The notes: a model not told the origin generated them from the sequence alone. A stretch of 64,000 nt of DNA from Calothrix sp. NIES-4101 (GCA_004296455.1 AP018280.1:5208001-5272000); one strand, 5' to 3'. Positions 9,626 through 19,754 are shown, counted from the first letter of the stretch. Program-made: numbers and translations.

Positions 9626-12019
9626 ATGGAGCAAGGAATAAGAGTATTAATTCAGCTTGTACTAGAGTTTGCACCAGTTGTTGCAAATCTGGTACAAAGA
9701 CGAAATGAAGCAAGCGGGATACTTGCTGAGTATCAACCTCCCAAAGAAATTAAAGAATTTCTTGAAGTTGTCGATAATTCACTGACAAGTAGTAATTTAG
9801 AAAAATCTTCGTTTTTTGAGTTAGAACGCGAAAAAATCTTACAGCAGCAATTAGCCGTTTACAATCGACAAACTCAATTAAAAATAGCTCAACAAGAGCG
9901 AGAAGCCACACTAAAATTACCAGAGGTAAATCAGATTCTTGATAGTTGGCCTCTACGATTATACCCGTCACAAATACTAGAATCTCAAGTAGATATAGCT
10001 AGGGTTCCTCTGAAGATTTTTGTGGCACCACCCAAAATTTTATTTGATAAATTCGATAGTCGTGAAGAGGATATTGCTGATATTGAATTGATGTTAGCGG
10101 AGGGATTAAGAAATTTTCTCAATTGCTATTACTCACTACATGATCAAACTCGTCCGACTGAGTTTTTAGCGGGGGCTTGGTATAGTAAGAGGTTTCACAG
10201 TGAGTCGAGTATTAAGGCTCTATTTGGAATGTTGAAATCGGAGCCAATCCTAATTTTAGAGTCGGAGACTGATGGTGAATATATTAATTTTCGCATTGGT
10301 TATTGGGGACTAGGACAGGACAATTATTATTACAAAACTATTTCGCGGATACCCTATAAACAAATTATTTACCAATCTGCTAAAAATCGTGCTTTACAAT
10401 GGAAAAAAGTGCGTGATGAATTGATTTTATTAGGGGAAAATTTAGAAGAGATTAATGCAATTGGTGGAGATAATGCACTTAACTTAGAAATGTGGGAAAG
10501 GGAGGAAAAGTGGCAGCAAAAAGGTATTGATACTAGTCAAATATCACTAAAATATCGGGTTAATCGCCAAGATTTTGAGCAACTAAGTCAGGTATTAGTC
10601 AATTGTCATTGTCTAGTTGCTAGCTGGATTGCAGATGTATATCACTTAGTGCACCACGATGTCTCACCGTTACTACCGGATTTATTGCCGAGATTTATTG
10701 AAGACGGTGTTGATTTTGACTCAATCAGTGCGATCGCATCTGGATATAAACAAGTTTATCAAGCTTTGGTAAGTGAACGCAATTATTGGATTCCCGAATT
10801 AGCTTTGCAATTAGCACAGAGTTTATCAAGTTTAAGCGATAGTGCCAAGACTCAAATATCAGTGCAGACTTTGGCACAGGAACAAGTAGACTATTCGGTG
10901 AATGCCTGGTTACAGATGCGAAATTTGGTACACTTCCCTGCTGATTCAGGCAATAATCAGGTTCATCATCCATTACAAGTAATGCAGTCAGCAGTGAGAA
11001 TCGAAGATGAAGAATACATTGAGAAGCTGAAAGCCTATTTTGCTAGCATTGATGATTTCCAAAATCTGACTTTGACAGAAGAGTTATTAAATAATATTGC
11101 CGAGTTAAAAATGCTACGTTCTTCAGAATACGCATACTTAACTAATACTCTGACTGGACATTCCGAAAAAGTTACATCCGTCGTCATTAGTCCCGATGGT
11201 AAAAGCATTATCAGTGGTGGAGCTGATAAAACAGTGAAAGTATGGAACATCCATACAGGTAAGATATTAAGAACAATTAACGGACATACGGGAGAAATAT
11301 CCTCAGTTGCTGTTAGTCCCGACGGTAACTTTTTAGCAGTGGGAATCAGTGACACCCCCCGCAGCAACGTCAAAGTTTGGGAATTAAACACAGGTAAATT
11401 AGTTCATACACTGCTTGGACACAATAAACCTGTGAATGTAGTTAGCATTAGTCCCGACGGGCAAATTCTCGCTAGCGGTAGCAACAAAATCAAAATTTGG
11501 AACCTGACTAAAGGTGACAGAGTATGCACACTCTGGCATTCCTCAGCAGTTAATGCCACTGCGATTACCCCTGATGGCAGCATTTTAGTTAGTGGTACAA
11601 GTGATAACAAAATTAAACTTTGGAATCCCCAAAGTGGTGAACCTTTACGCACTTTTATGGGACATTCTGGGGGCGTAAAAGCCTTAGCACTGCATCCCAA
11701 TGGACAGATATTGATTAGTGGTAGCACTGATAACACAATTAAAGTCTGGGATTTAAGTGCAGGTAAAATACTACATAATTTTGTTGGACATATAGGCGAA
11801 GTCAAGACTGTGGCAATCAGTCACGATGGACAAGTGTTACTTAGCGGTAGCAGTGATAAAACTATTAAAATCTGGCATTTACCATCGGGAGAACTATTAC
11901 AAACCCTCACGGGGCATTTGGGTGCTGTTAATTCTGTGGCAATTAGCCCTGACAACTGTATGATTGCTAGTGCTAGTAGTGATAAAACTATCAAAATTTG
12001 GCAATTAGCACGAAATTGA
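9626..12019 (+). CDS. WD40 seven-repeat protein with uncharacterised N-terminal half
   Basis: 797 residues. From residue 509 to the end there are seven WD40 repeats (each GH...V.S..ISPDG..L.SGS.D.TIKIW), enough to close one seven-bladed propeller, a protein interaction platform. Blade 4 begins WHSSAVN and lacks the GH pair. The first 508 residues are not a family I recognise: a helical start with a charged, Gln-rich stretch (about 60-100) and then a mixed region with several Trp-rich segments. No signal peptide or TM is evident. Cyanobacterial WD40 proteins often carry kinase, ATPase or caspase-like effectors in this position, but none of their motifs is visible here. AGGA lies about nine bases upstream of the ATG. 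Monocistronic. Confidence 0.88.
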   Translation: MEQGIRVLIQLVLEFAPVVANLVQRRNEASGILAEYQPPKEIKEFLEVVDNSLTSSNLEKSSFFELEREKILQQQLAVYNRQTQLKIAQQEREATLKLPEVNQILDSWPLRLYPSQILESQVDIARVPLKIFVAPPKILFDKFDSREEDIADIELMLAEGLRNFLNCYYSLHDQTRPTEFLAGAWYSKRFHSESSIKALFGMLKSEPILILESETDGEYINFRIGYWGLGQDNYYYKTISRIPYKQIIYQSAKNRALQWKKVRDELILLGENLEEINAIGGDNALNLEMWEREEKWQQKGIDTSQISLKYRVNRQDFEQLSQVLVNCHCLVASWIADVYHLVHHDVSPLLPDLLPRFIEDGVDFDSISAIASGYKQVYQALVSERNYWIPELALQLAQSLSSLSDSAKTQISVQTLAQEQVDYSVNAWLQMRNLVHFPADSGNNQVHHPLQVMQSAVRIEDEEYIEKLKAYFASIDDFQNLTLTEELLNNIAELKMLRSSEYAYLTNTLTGHSEKVTSVVISPDGKSIISGGADKTVKVWNIHTGKILRTINGHTGEISSVAVSPDGNFLAVGISDTPRSNVKVWELNTGKLVHTLLGHNKPVNVVSISPDGQILASGSNKIKIWNLTKGDRVCTLWHSSAVNATAITPDGSILVSGTSDNKIKLWNPQSGEPLRTFMGHSGGVKALALHPNGQILISGSTDNTIKVWDLSAGKILHNFVGHIGEVKTVAISHDGQVLLSGSSDKTIKIWHLPSGELLQTLTGHLGAVNSVAISPDNCMIASASSDKTIKIWQLARN

Positions 12020-12528
12020 TAGTGACAGTTTCTAAAGCCATTTGCTTGTGTGAGTGATTTTTGGGTTGCGGGCAAAAATCATTCATAATGGCAACTAATG
12101 ATCACAATATCAAATCCTTTACTTTTTATTTATGATATCTGATTTGATTCTGTAGCGATCGCAGCAAATGATTAACTCTCGTTAAGATATTGTTTTAGAG
12201 AACTGCTAGCAAACTAACTCAAAAATATCCAGATTCATTCCTATATGTAGTGTTTGATTTACCTTGATTGTATAATCACAAACAATATATTGACTGAGTT
12301 CAAATCAAAATCTTAATTTGCTGTTAGTAAGAGTCGTAAGTGGCGAATTTTAGAAGAATAAAAATATACTGGTAAAGCCAAAATTTAAAGAAAAGGTAGA
12401 TGATTGCCTGGTATCTAAAGTTAGAGTCTTCTTGTGATTCTTTTTAAATCTACCACAACTAATGGCATTTACTACAACAGCAAAATAATCAAGATTTTAT
12501 AGATATTGTTTGAAGTTATTGTAAGAAG

Positions 12529-12560
12529 ACCTATTCGGTGATTACTGAGTAGGTATTTTT
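12529..12560 (+). terminator. Terminator-like hairpin with T-rich tail
   Basis: ACCTATTC (12529-12536) pairs with GAGTAGGT (12547-12554) with one G-U pair and a ten-base loop, followed by ATTTTTATT. It lies 510 bp beyond the WD40 stop codon, so it may end a long 3' UTR or a separate transcript. Confidence 0.55.
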
Positions 12561-12696
12561 ATTCTGCAATCTTTAATTCTAGATACAGAAATTTCTAATC
12601 CTGTGAACGGGAATCGCGACATTTTAAGTAGACACTGCCAATTATCTGCGATCGCGTATCCCTCGCACAACTCAACTTACTTTAGTTTCATTTTGC

Positions 12697-12788
12697 AGAG
12701 ACGCGTTCGCGTAGCGTGTCGCTTTGCGACTCAGTTCCTCTGTTCGCTCTTAGCGTTCCCGAAGGGTAAGAGGCTATATCGCGTCTCT
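12697..12788. repeat. 92-bp palindrome-bounded repeat element
   Basis: AGAGACGCG (12697-12705) and CGCGTCTCT (12780-12788) are perfect inverted ends. The interior has nested palindromes (GCGTTCGCGTAGCG, GTCGCTTTGCGAC, GTTCCCGAAGGG). It matches the style of repeats common in filamentous cyanobacteria. The short ORF crossing it is not a gene. Confidence 0.75.
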
Positions 12789-12930
12789 GATTCTGGATGT
12801 ATTGCAAACATTTTTTGAATCGGTATAATTTCTTATTTCTCCATCAAAAAGCGCTAGAAACAAAAGTTTTCAGTTGACAAAGTTTAAGTTCAAAATTGTG
12901 ACATCAAAAGTTTTACATCATAAAAGATGA

Positions 12931-13632
12931 TCAAGACTTTCGGAGAAAATGAGATGGAGAAATTTGTTTGCGAATATCTAATGAGTCAGCAAGTGATTCT
13001 CCACGAGAATTAAAAGATTGATTGTGCTGAGGTGGTAAGATTGTCACCATCGATTTTGCTGTTCGCGGCTTGGGAGACAATTGTCTCTTCATTGGAGGTG
13101 TCACAAAAATCGGGGGATTTTTGAGTACACGAGGTTCTGAAAGCCCGCGAGGCTGTACAAATATATTTGATTCTGGTTGTTGCTGACGTTTTAAAAGACG
13201 TGCTTGATAACGATTTACTTGTTTTTGATTTTTGACTGTAATCGGCGGACGATTTAACCAACGAAAAATAACGAGACAACCACCTGCACAACTCATAGCA
13301 ATACCGATTACCATCCAAAATGGCAATGGATTTGTATTTTCTAATGGCGGACTAGGAATTGGTTCCACCATTTCCGCTTCGCGTTCGGCTTGTTCGGTTA
13401 TCGATACTTTTGGTTCTTCTATATTTTCGACATGTCCCAAACTACGAATCGCTAAATAGGCGCTACCTGCGAAGGTGACTAGTAAACCCACGACCAAAAG
13501 CCAAGGATAATGTGCGATTAAGCGTAGGCAAAAATCTAACCCTGGACTATGCTTCCTCTTTGCGGTAGTTGAATTAGACGCTGGAGTAGCAGTTTTTGGT
13601 GACTCATGCTGGACTCTCTGACTGTTTTCCAT
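12931..13632 (-). CDS. Two-TM membrane protein of unknown function upstream partner of ddl-type loci
   Basis: 233 residues. A Ser/Thr/Lys-rich cytoplasmic N-terminus is followed by a TM (about 45-64, WLLVVGLLVTFAGSAYLAI), a short acidic/proline loop (about 70-103), a second TM (about 105-125, PFWMVIGIAMSCAGGCLVIF) and a basic, Pro-rich, probably disordered C-terminus. No domain was recognised. It follows the D-Ala-D-Ala ligase gene in the same direction after a 196-bp gap, so a cell-envelope role is a reasonable guess from context only. The ATG at 13632 is the natural start. Confidence 0.7.
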   Translation of the reverse strand: MENSQRVQHESPKTATPASNSTTAKRKHSPGLDFCLRLIAHYPWLLVVGLLVTFAGSAYLAIRSLGHVENIEEPKVSITEQAEREAEMVEPIPSPPLENTNPLPFWMVIGIAMSCAGGCLVIFRWLNRPPITVKNQKQVNRYQARLLKRQQQPESNIFVQPRGLSEPRVLKNPPIFVTPPMKRQLSPKPRTAKSMVTILPPQHNQSFNSRGESLADSLDIRKQISPSHFLRKS

Positions 13633-13828
13633 GATGATATGCAGCTTTATACCCCTCTAGAAGGCTAATTGTACTGGAGGAGTTCACCCTGAAGTATCCG
13701 TAGGAAAATATGGGATTTAAGTAGTCTTTTTGTGACATTTAGAATACATAAACCCATTAAATGAGGAATTTAATTGTAATTTTTATTACTATTCTCAGAA
13801 GAAATGTATAAAATTCAGTTCTACTATT

Positions 13829-14890
13829 TTAATTGGGAGTGGAATGTCGTTCGATCGCAAACTGGACTAGTTGATCAACTAATTGCGGGAAGGAAACACC
13901 TGTATGTGACCAAAGTTGAGGATACATGCTTGTAGCTGTAAACCCTGGTAAGGTGTTGATTTCGTTAATAAAAATTTCTCCAGTGGCTTCGACGTAGAAA
14001 AAATCGACTCGCGATAAGCCAGAAGCATTGATCGCGATAAATGCCTTTAATGCCAACTCTTGGATTTGGGAAACTATGGCTTCGGGGAGTGGCGCTGGCA
14101 TCAGTAAATCTGCTTTACCTTCTGTATATTTAGTTTCGTAATCGTAAAAGTCGCTACTGTAAGTAATTTCACCGACAATGGAAGCTTTAGGACTGTCGTT
14201 TCCTAACACAGCGCATTCAACTTCTCGCGCCACAACACCAGCTTCAATAATAATTCGGCGATCGTAACTAGCAGCATTATCGAGTGCTGTTTCTAATTCT
14301 CGGCGATCGCGAACTTTGGCAATACCAACTGAAGAACCTAAATTTGCGGGTTTGACAAAGCAAGGATATCCTAAATTAGTTTCGATTTCATCGCAGAGTT
14401 TGGGAAAAATACAAGCATTTGACCAGATTTGGCTGCGAGTTACCGCCATGTATTTAACTTGGGGGATGCCAGCTTGGGCAAATACATCTTTCATGGCAAT
14501 TTTATCCATACCCGCAGCCGAACCGAGAACCCCAGAACCAACATATGGAACTTGCATGAGGGTCAGTAAGCCTTGAATTGTACCATCTTCACCATTAGGG
14601 CCATGAAGAATGGGGAACCAAACGTCGATTTCTGCGGCTTGTGGGGGCAGTTGCCAAAGATTGGGAGAGGCGGCAAGATTTTGTAACGCTTGACCTGAGG
14701 TGATAACTTGTTGAGCGATTTCGCCCGCCTGCCAAGCACCGTCTTTTTGAATATAGAAAGGAACGACATCATATTTACTGGCATTTTCTTCAGCTGCGAA
14801 GGCGCTGAAAATTGCCTTTGCAGACTTGATTGATACTTCATGCTCGCCTGATCGCCCGCCAAAAAGCAAACCTACCCGCAGCTTTGTCAT
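13829..14890 (-). CDS. ddl: D-alanine--D-alanine ligase
   Basis: Joins two D-Ala molecules using ATP for peptidoglycan precursor synthesis in the cytoplasm. The 353-residue ATP-grasp enzyme has the N-terminal [31 protein letters not shown] (substrate-binding His and Glu), [32 protein letters not shown] (ATP-binding Lys and Ser loop), SRVDFFY and the metal-binding [14 protein letters not shown] 14890 gives the usual family start. The frame extends eight codons further to 14914, but an AGGGAG sits about ten bases upstream of 14890. The two-TM protein gene lies downstream. Confidence 0.96.
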   Translation of the reverse strand: MTKLRVGLLFGGRSGEHEVSIKSAKAIFSAFAAEENASKYDVVPFYIQKDGAWQAGEIAQQVITSGQALQNLAASPNLWQLPPQAAEIDVWFPILHGPNGEDGTIQGLLTLMQVPYVGSGVLGSAAGMDKIAMKDVFAQAGIPQVKYMAVTRSQIWSNACIFPKLCDEIETNLGYPCFVKPANLGSSVGIAKVRDRRELETALDNAASYDRRIIIEAGVVAREVECAVLGNDSPKASIVGEITYSSDFYDYETKYTEGKADLLMPAPLPEAIVSQIQELALKAFIAINASGLSRVDFFYVEATGEIFINEINTLPGFTATSMYPQLWSHTGVSFPQLVDQLVQFAIERHSTPN

Positions 14891-14986
14891 GACAAGTTCT
14901 CCCTCACACCTCAAATCTTGATTAGCCTATCACAAGATGGCGTTTTTGCTACATTTTCTCGGTGACAAATTTTGAGGTTGGTTTTG

Positions 14987-15035
14987 ATATCGTTTCTCCA
15001 AAAATCTGGCAACACATAAAATAAATCTCTGTGTC
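14987..15035. repeat. Dispersed ~50-bp repeat, copy 2
   Basis: Second copy of the element at 8983-9032 in the same orientation, in the gap between ddl and the CHAT gene. It shares ATATCGTTTCTCCAAAA and GGCAACACATAAA. Confidence 0.75.
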
Positions 15036-15054
15036 AGCTTCGTAAAATTCAGCC

Positions 15055-17763
15055 TTATTGCCAATTTCCCACTAGAACGTAAGGTGCCCAATAGTAAGGA
15101 TGAGGTGGTAAATTCTGCAACTCTTGAAAGGGTGGATTCTGCTTTAAGGATGCCAACAGCGATATTTGGGCATTCCTGAGAGCACCTGCTTGGTTTCCCC
15201 CTGGCTTTTTCAAGTCTTGGTAAAATTCGCCCATAAATTTAGCAGTAGAAGCATCTCCTACAGGCCAAAGTGTCGCCAATGTACTACGTGCCCCGGAACG
15301 CACAGCCACTCCTGCCAAACCTAAAACTGCTCTTTCATCGCCAGTGGCAGTTTCGCAAGCACTCAACACCAATAGTTCGATAGTTGTGCCTGGTTCGCGG
15401 AGCAAAGCACTCAACTCATGAATATTAATACTTTTACCATCCCCTGTAATAATAAAATTCTTCTGGGGATTAGAACTAAATAGCCCATGAGTTGCTAGGT
15501 GGATAACAGGAAAATTTGATTTCAACTGTTTCTGAATAGTTTTGACGGTAAAATCTTGATTGAGTAGCTTTTTGGAAGCGGGAAATGTTTGTTTAATTTG
15601 CTCTAATTCCTTGGGCACATTCACAAGTGCAGCAAAAAATTGTTCTTGTACTTTCATTTGCTCGCTCACTCCCGCAGCTAAAACTTTCAGTTTTTGGCTT
15701 GCCAATCGTTGTGGAGTCAGCAATTGTAGGCTTGGAGCCAGCGCCACACTATATTTTTCAATTAAGTAATTTTGCCCATCATAAAGCGCAGCTATTGGTA
15801 CTCTCTGTAATCTGCCATTGAGGACAAATACTAAATTTTTAATTTGCTTACTATCTAGCTGTGTCTCAAAAGGTTTAATCAGCCAGTTATAAACTTCTTG
15901 GAAAATTGGTAAAAGTGTTTGTAGATTTTCCTTTAATTCTTGCGGGTTTGGGTTAGAAGTTGAGAGGATATTACGTGTAGAGTTATTAATGCTGAGGTTG
16001 TCCAAATTATCGTAAAGCCGATCTAGGGTCTCGTTAACTTTCTTTTCACTAATCGGAATATTTACTTCCTGTAAAGGTTTTCCTGATACAGAAAAGATAA
16101 CTTCTAAGCGATCGGGCAACACAATTGGATAGATTACAGCCGCATTGACATCAATTTTATCAATCTGTATTGCCACATTTGCAGCCTCTGAACAGGGGTC
16201 TTGAAAAAAGTTATCTAATTCTGCTAATTGTAGAGACTCGATAATTTGGCGAGCTATTTCTAAACGTTTTTGAGACTTTTGATTTGCAGACTTTTCTTGT
16301 TTGATTCGAGGATTGGAGACTATGAGGGAATTTAATTCCTCATCTCCCAGATTTGACTTCAACAACAAATCTACTAATTCTAAATAGACAGGTTTAACTT
16401 CTTGAAGAAAATCAAACTGGACATCTTGATTATTGGCATTTAAATCACTACGTAGGGATTGGAGAGTATTAAAAGCGGCGGTGTAAGCTGCGATCGCACC
16501 TTTGGCATCTCCTTGTTTTCGTAGTAAACTTCCTAACTGAGATTGCCAAAGATACGTAATTTCTCTAGCATCACCATTAATATTTTGTTCCTGGGCTAAT
16601 ATCAGGGCTTGCTGTGTGAGTTTGGTTGCCTGAGTTAATTGCCCTTGTTGATGGTAGAGTTTCCCTAAGTAGCCGAGGGCGTAGGTTTCGGCTCGTCTAT
16701 CCCTTAAGGTACGTGCCTGTTGTAATGCCTTTTCTAATATGGGTTCCACCTTGTTGATTTGTGCGCTTTGGAGCAAAGATTCAGCAAAGTTAATCTGAGC
16801 ATAGATGGCAGCACGGCTAGGAGTAAGATTACCCAGATTAGATGTAATTTGAGCTTGCAAAGTTTGTGCATTTTGACTCATTTGCAACTCTAACTGAGAA
16901 ATAAAAGCTTTTGCCCGTTGAATTAATGTGGAATTAATTTTAGAGTCAGGAAATCTCGACCAGGAAGCGATACGGCGATTGCTTTGGTTACGCCACCATT
17001 TTTGAGTTTCTAGTAGTAGCTGGAAGTGATTAAGTTGCGCCTGAATTTGCGGCATTGCTGGCGCTGATGGGTTATTTGCAGCTTGATTGTAGTAATTAAT
17101 CGCTTGTTGGTATGGTGCGACTGCATCAGCGAGAGATTGGCGATCAATAATGTCCGTCACGACATTATAGTCCCAGCGATCGCGAATTTGGTTGCCTAAT
17201 GCGCGTTCGGTGTTACCTAAACTCAGTAGCACAGCACTTTTTGCTGGCGATTCCCCAATTGATGACAAGCTTAATTGCAATATTTTTTGTGACTCTGGCA
17301 ATAAACCCTGTCTGCGAAGGACATCACCGAGACTTTGCAAAGCAATCCCTTGAGTTAGAGAAAGGGAATCTTTTTGTGTAAGGGTTTTGTGGAGTTGCTC
17401 GATTTGGCTGGGGCTACAGTTCGGGTTTTTGAGTTCTAAAGCTTGGAGTAAAGTTTGGCAAGCTTTGGGATACAATCCTAAATCTTGTAAAGCTTGGGAT
17501 TTATTGATCAGACTCTTAGTAATACCCTGGCGATCGCCTATTTTTTGATAAGCTTCAGCTGCTGTTTGCCATAACTTGATGGCTGCTGCTAATTCTCCAG
17601 CGTTGTAACGTTGTTCAGCTTCCCTAACTAGTTCTAGGGCATTAGAATTATTGACTTGTAGACTGGGAGAATTTGACCAAACTGGGATAGTAAAACTAGA
17701 TAACAGCCCCAATAGAGATGAAAGGATGAAAATTAATAGACGACGGTATTTTTTATAAATCAT
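15055..17763 (-). CDS. TPR-CHAT caspase-like protease-domain protein with signal peptide
   Basis: 902 residues. A hydrophobic signal peptide or anchor (about 8-30) is followed by TPR-like helical repeats (about 40-200 and 310-450) and a C-terminal CHAT domain (about 620-902). The CHAT catalytic pair is visible: His759 in HLATHGLF and Cys803 in LVLSACETATGD, then GARSTLATLWPVGD and the closing YYWAPYVLVGNW. CHAT domains are caspase-like peptidases, so this is probably an active, TPR-regulated peptidase facing the periplasm. It is the last gene of a leftward group with a TpsB transporter and a TpsA exoprotein, which suggests it may process or guard the secreted adhesin. That link is inference from synteny. 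Confidence 0.92.
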   Translation of the reverse strand: MIYKKYRRLLIFILSSLLGLLSSFTIPVWSNSPSLQVNNSNALELVREAEQRYNAGELAAAIKLWQTAAEAYQKIGDRQGITKSLINKSQALQDLGLYPKACQTLLQALELKNPNCSPSQIEQLHKTLTQKDSLSLTQGIALQSLGDVLRRQGLLPESQKILQLSLSSIGESPAKSAVLLSLGNTERALGNQIRDRWDYNVVTDIIDRQSLADAVAPYQQAINYYNQAANNPSAPAMPQIQAQLNHFQLLLETQKWWRNQSNRRIASWSRFPDSKINSTLIQRAKAFISQLELQMSQNAQTLQAQITSNLGNLTPSRAAIYAQINFAESLLQSAQINKVEPILEKALQQARTLRDRRAETYALGYLGKLYHQQGQLTQATKLTQQALILAQEQNINGDAREITYLWQSQLGSLLRKQGDAKGAIAAYTAAFNTLQSLRSDLNANNQDVQFDFLQEVKPVYLELVDLLLKSNLGDEELNSLIVSNPRIKQEKSANQKSQKRLEIARQIIESLQLAELDNFFQDPCSEAANVAIQIDKIDVNAAVIYPIVLPDRLEVIFSVSGKPLQEVNIPISEKKVNETLDRLYDNLDNLSINNSTRNILSTSNPNPQELKENLQTLLPIFQEVYNWLIKPFETQLDSKQIKNLVFVLNGRLQRVPIAALYDGQNYLIEKYSVALAPSLQLLTPQRLASQKLKVLAAGVSEQMKVQEQFFAALVNVPKELEQIKQTFPASKKLLNQDFTVKTIQKQLKSNFPVIHLATHGLFSSNPQKNFIITGDGKSINIHELSALLREPGTTIELLVLSACETATGDERAVLGLAGVAVRSGARSTLATLWPVGDASTAKFMGEFYQDLKKPGGNQAGALRNAQISLLASLKQNPPFQELQNLPPHPYYWAPYVLVGNWQ

Positions 17764-17800
17764 TTTTGCTACTTGTCATTTTTTATTGGTTATTTCCTAT

Positions 17801-17900
17801 TTCCCACATCCCCACGTCCCCCATCTCCCCCATCTCCCCGCGTCCCCGCGTCCCCGCGTCCCCGCGTCCCTCACATCCCCCATCTCCCCATCTCCCATCT
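17801..17900. repeat. C-rich tandem repeat tract between TpsB and CHAT genes
   Basis: Head-to-tail CCCCATCT-type units and four consecutive CGCGTCCC units fill most of the gap. Several overlapping proline-rich ORFs on the plus strand come from this tract and are not genes. Confidence 0.8.
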
Positions 17901-17904
17901 GGCA

Positions 17905-19665
17905 TCAAAACCCTTTATACTCCATTTGCAAATACACACCATTGTCTTGCCAGGTACGCTTACTCGTATCTATATTTACCAAAGGAATACCCCAATCAAC
18001 GCGGGCTGTGAAGCGATCGCCCATCTGCCATAACAAACCGAATCCTGTGCCGGCGAGGGTACTAGACTGGGGATTTTCTCTACCTGTATTCCAGACTGTA
18101 CCCAAATCAATAAATGGTGCCACCTGCAAAGTTCCTTGTACCTCTGGGAAACGGGCGATGGGTAATCGCAATTCGGCGGAGGCAAAAATGCCATTATCAC
18201 TCAGTACAGTATCTTGGCGATAGCCCCGCACTGTTCCTTGACCTCCTAAACTAAACTGCTCCAGGGAAAGCAGAGAGTTACTAGCCAATTGCACATTAGA
18301 ACGCAACAACATGGTAGGAGCGATAGCTGTTTGTTTTTTGGGCTGACTCAGGAGCCGTAAATAAATCAGTTGTCCCCGCCAAAGTAAATAGCGGCTATCT
18401 GGTTCGCTGTTATTCACCGTGGCGTTAAAGGCTCCAACCCCCAGATTAAACTCAGAACGAGCTGCTACGACCTGCTTACGACTTCGTTGTAACCATTCTT
18501 GGGCAAAACTTAACTCAGATATCCGTGTTTTTCCTTGATCATCAGCTCCAGGGAACAGGGGAAACTGCACACCTTTAATGGAAGAATTACTTTCCCTTCT
18601 AGCTGCCGTGAAACTCAAGCTCAGTTCTTGACTGAATTCTGGGGTAGCTCTTTGGATCACTGGCTGACGAAAGGATAATTCAAACTCACGAGAATCAACT
18701 CCGATATCCAAGTCCTTAAAAGCAGGTTCAATAATCTTGTTGTTGGTGAGGCGATAGTTAAAACCAATACTGCCATTGCGGGGATTGACTGGTAAGGTAT
18801 AGCCACCCTCAAAACTGTTGCTGCCATCGGTATTTTTGTAGTCAACACTCAAGCGATCGCCTACTCCCAATAGGTTCGCTTCGGATACTGTAATACCGCG
18901 TTCAAAACTACCAACACTGGGGTTACGGTTATTATTCAGACTGAGTTGGGTATTAAAAGTTTTCGCTCCCTTGACTGTCACAACCAGGGAATTTACACCC
19001 GGCTTAGTACCAGCAGTCAATTCAGCATCTAAACTGGCAATTAAAGGGTTGAGTTGTAGCAGTTGCAAAGCTTCCTGTAGGCGATTGATATTCAGTGGCG
19101 CACGGGTAGCGATCGCAATTCGCCGGCGAACATAATTGGAATTTAGTCGTCCTTTGGTGACATTGACTTGAATATCTTCTAAACTGCCTTCCACTACCTG
19201 AACTTTGATGACACCGGAACGAAATTCTTGGGCTGGAATATAGGCTCCAGAGGTGATATATCCTTTTTGCACATACAGTTCGCTGATTTGATTTGCAGCT
19301 TTGAGCAGTTCGGCAAAAGTAATTGGTTTACCTGTAAAATCTGCGATCGTCGAGTTTAACTGCCCTTGGCTAAAGGCAGTGTTGCCAACAAACTCAAACC
19401 TTTGCACAGTGATACTCCCGGGAATATCTAGGGCCTCTTCCGGGGTGGGAGGTGCTAAAGGTGGTATCTGAATGGGTACATTTGTCGGTGGTAAGGGTTT
19501 TGGTGGGGTTTGTTCTGGCGGTTTGGGGGTGACAGGATTAATCGATTGAGCCTGAGCAACATTTATGTCATACAGCAGAAATATTAAGCTAAAACCAGGA
19601 CATAAAACGATTCTCCGTCGCCAAACACCAGACTGAACAGCAATTTTTAGACTATGATTTTGCAT
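17905..19665 (-). CDS. Two-partner secretion outer-membrane transporter (TpsB, ShlB/FhaC/HecB family)
   Basis: 586 residues from ATG 19665. A signal peptide ends near residue 40 (NVAQAQ), then comes a proline-rich linker (about 45-80), POTRA modules beginning SITVQRFEFVGNTAFS (about 84-235) and a C-terminal 16-strand-type barrel to the last residue (LQMEYKGF, terminal Phe). Motifs include GSFERGITVSEANLLGVGDRLS, the barrel lid-loop-like GGQGTVRGYRQD and DLGTVWN. It recognises the TPS domain of its partner TpsA and threads it through the outer membrane. The frame extends 12 codons to a GTG at 19701, but that stretch reads through a dispersed repeat. Its partner gene lies 90 bp upstream and is disrupted by an IS. 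Confidence 0.93.
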   Translation of the reverse strand: MQNHSLKIAVQSGVWRRRIVLCPGFSLIFLLYDINVAQAQSINPVTPKPPEQTPPKPLPPTNVPIQIPPLAPPTPEEALDIPGSITVQRFEFVGNTAFSQGQLNSTIADFTGKPITFAELLKAANQISELYVQKGYITSGAYIPAQEFRSGVIKVQVVEGSLEDIQVNVTKGRLNSNYVRRRIAIATRAPLNINRLQEALQLLQLNPLIASLDAELTAGTKPGVNSLVVTVKGAKTFNTQLSLNNNRNPSVGSFERGITVSEANLLGVGDRLSVDYKNTDGSNSFEGGYTLPVNPRNGSIGFNYRLTNNKIIEPAFKDLDIGVDSREFELSFRQPVIQRATPEFSQELSLSFTAARRESNSSIKGVQFPLFPGADDQGKTRISELSFAQEWLQRSRKQVVAARSEFNLGVGAFNATVNNSEPDSRYLLWRGQLIYLRLLSQPKKQTAIAPTMLLRSNVQLASNSLLSLEQFSLGGQGTVRGYRQDTVLSDNGIFASAELRLPIARFPEVQGTLQVAPFIDLGTVWNTGRENPQSSTLAGTGFGLLWQMGDRFTARVDWGIPLVNIDTSKRTWQDNGVYLQMEYKGF

Positions 19666-19754
19666 TCTCCTCAGCACCTCTGCGTAACGCCAGTCACTCA
19701 CGGGGAAACCGCGCCCTGCTCTGGCTCCTCTGCGTGATCTAAAAAAGATTTATT

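Larger units (their letters stand above)
12020..12930. other. Convergent intergenic region with orphan terminator and repeat
   Basis: 911 bp between the 3' ends of the WD40 and two-TM protein genes. No credible protein gene. It carries an isolated terminator-like hairpin (12529-12560), far from any annotated stop, and a palindrome-bounded repeat (12697-12788). An unannotated small RNA ending at 12560 is possible but unproven. Confidence 0.5.

Noticed and set aside
12603-12818. 71-codon plus-strand ORF
   Set aside because: It lies across a palindromic intergenic repeat, and its translation has no signal, domain or ribosome site.
17766-18223. Overlapping proline-rich plus-strand ORFs
   Set aside because: They translate the C-rich tandem repeat tract and the antisense of the TpsB 3' end; three frames are open at once, as expected of repeat sequence.
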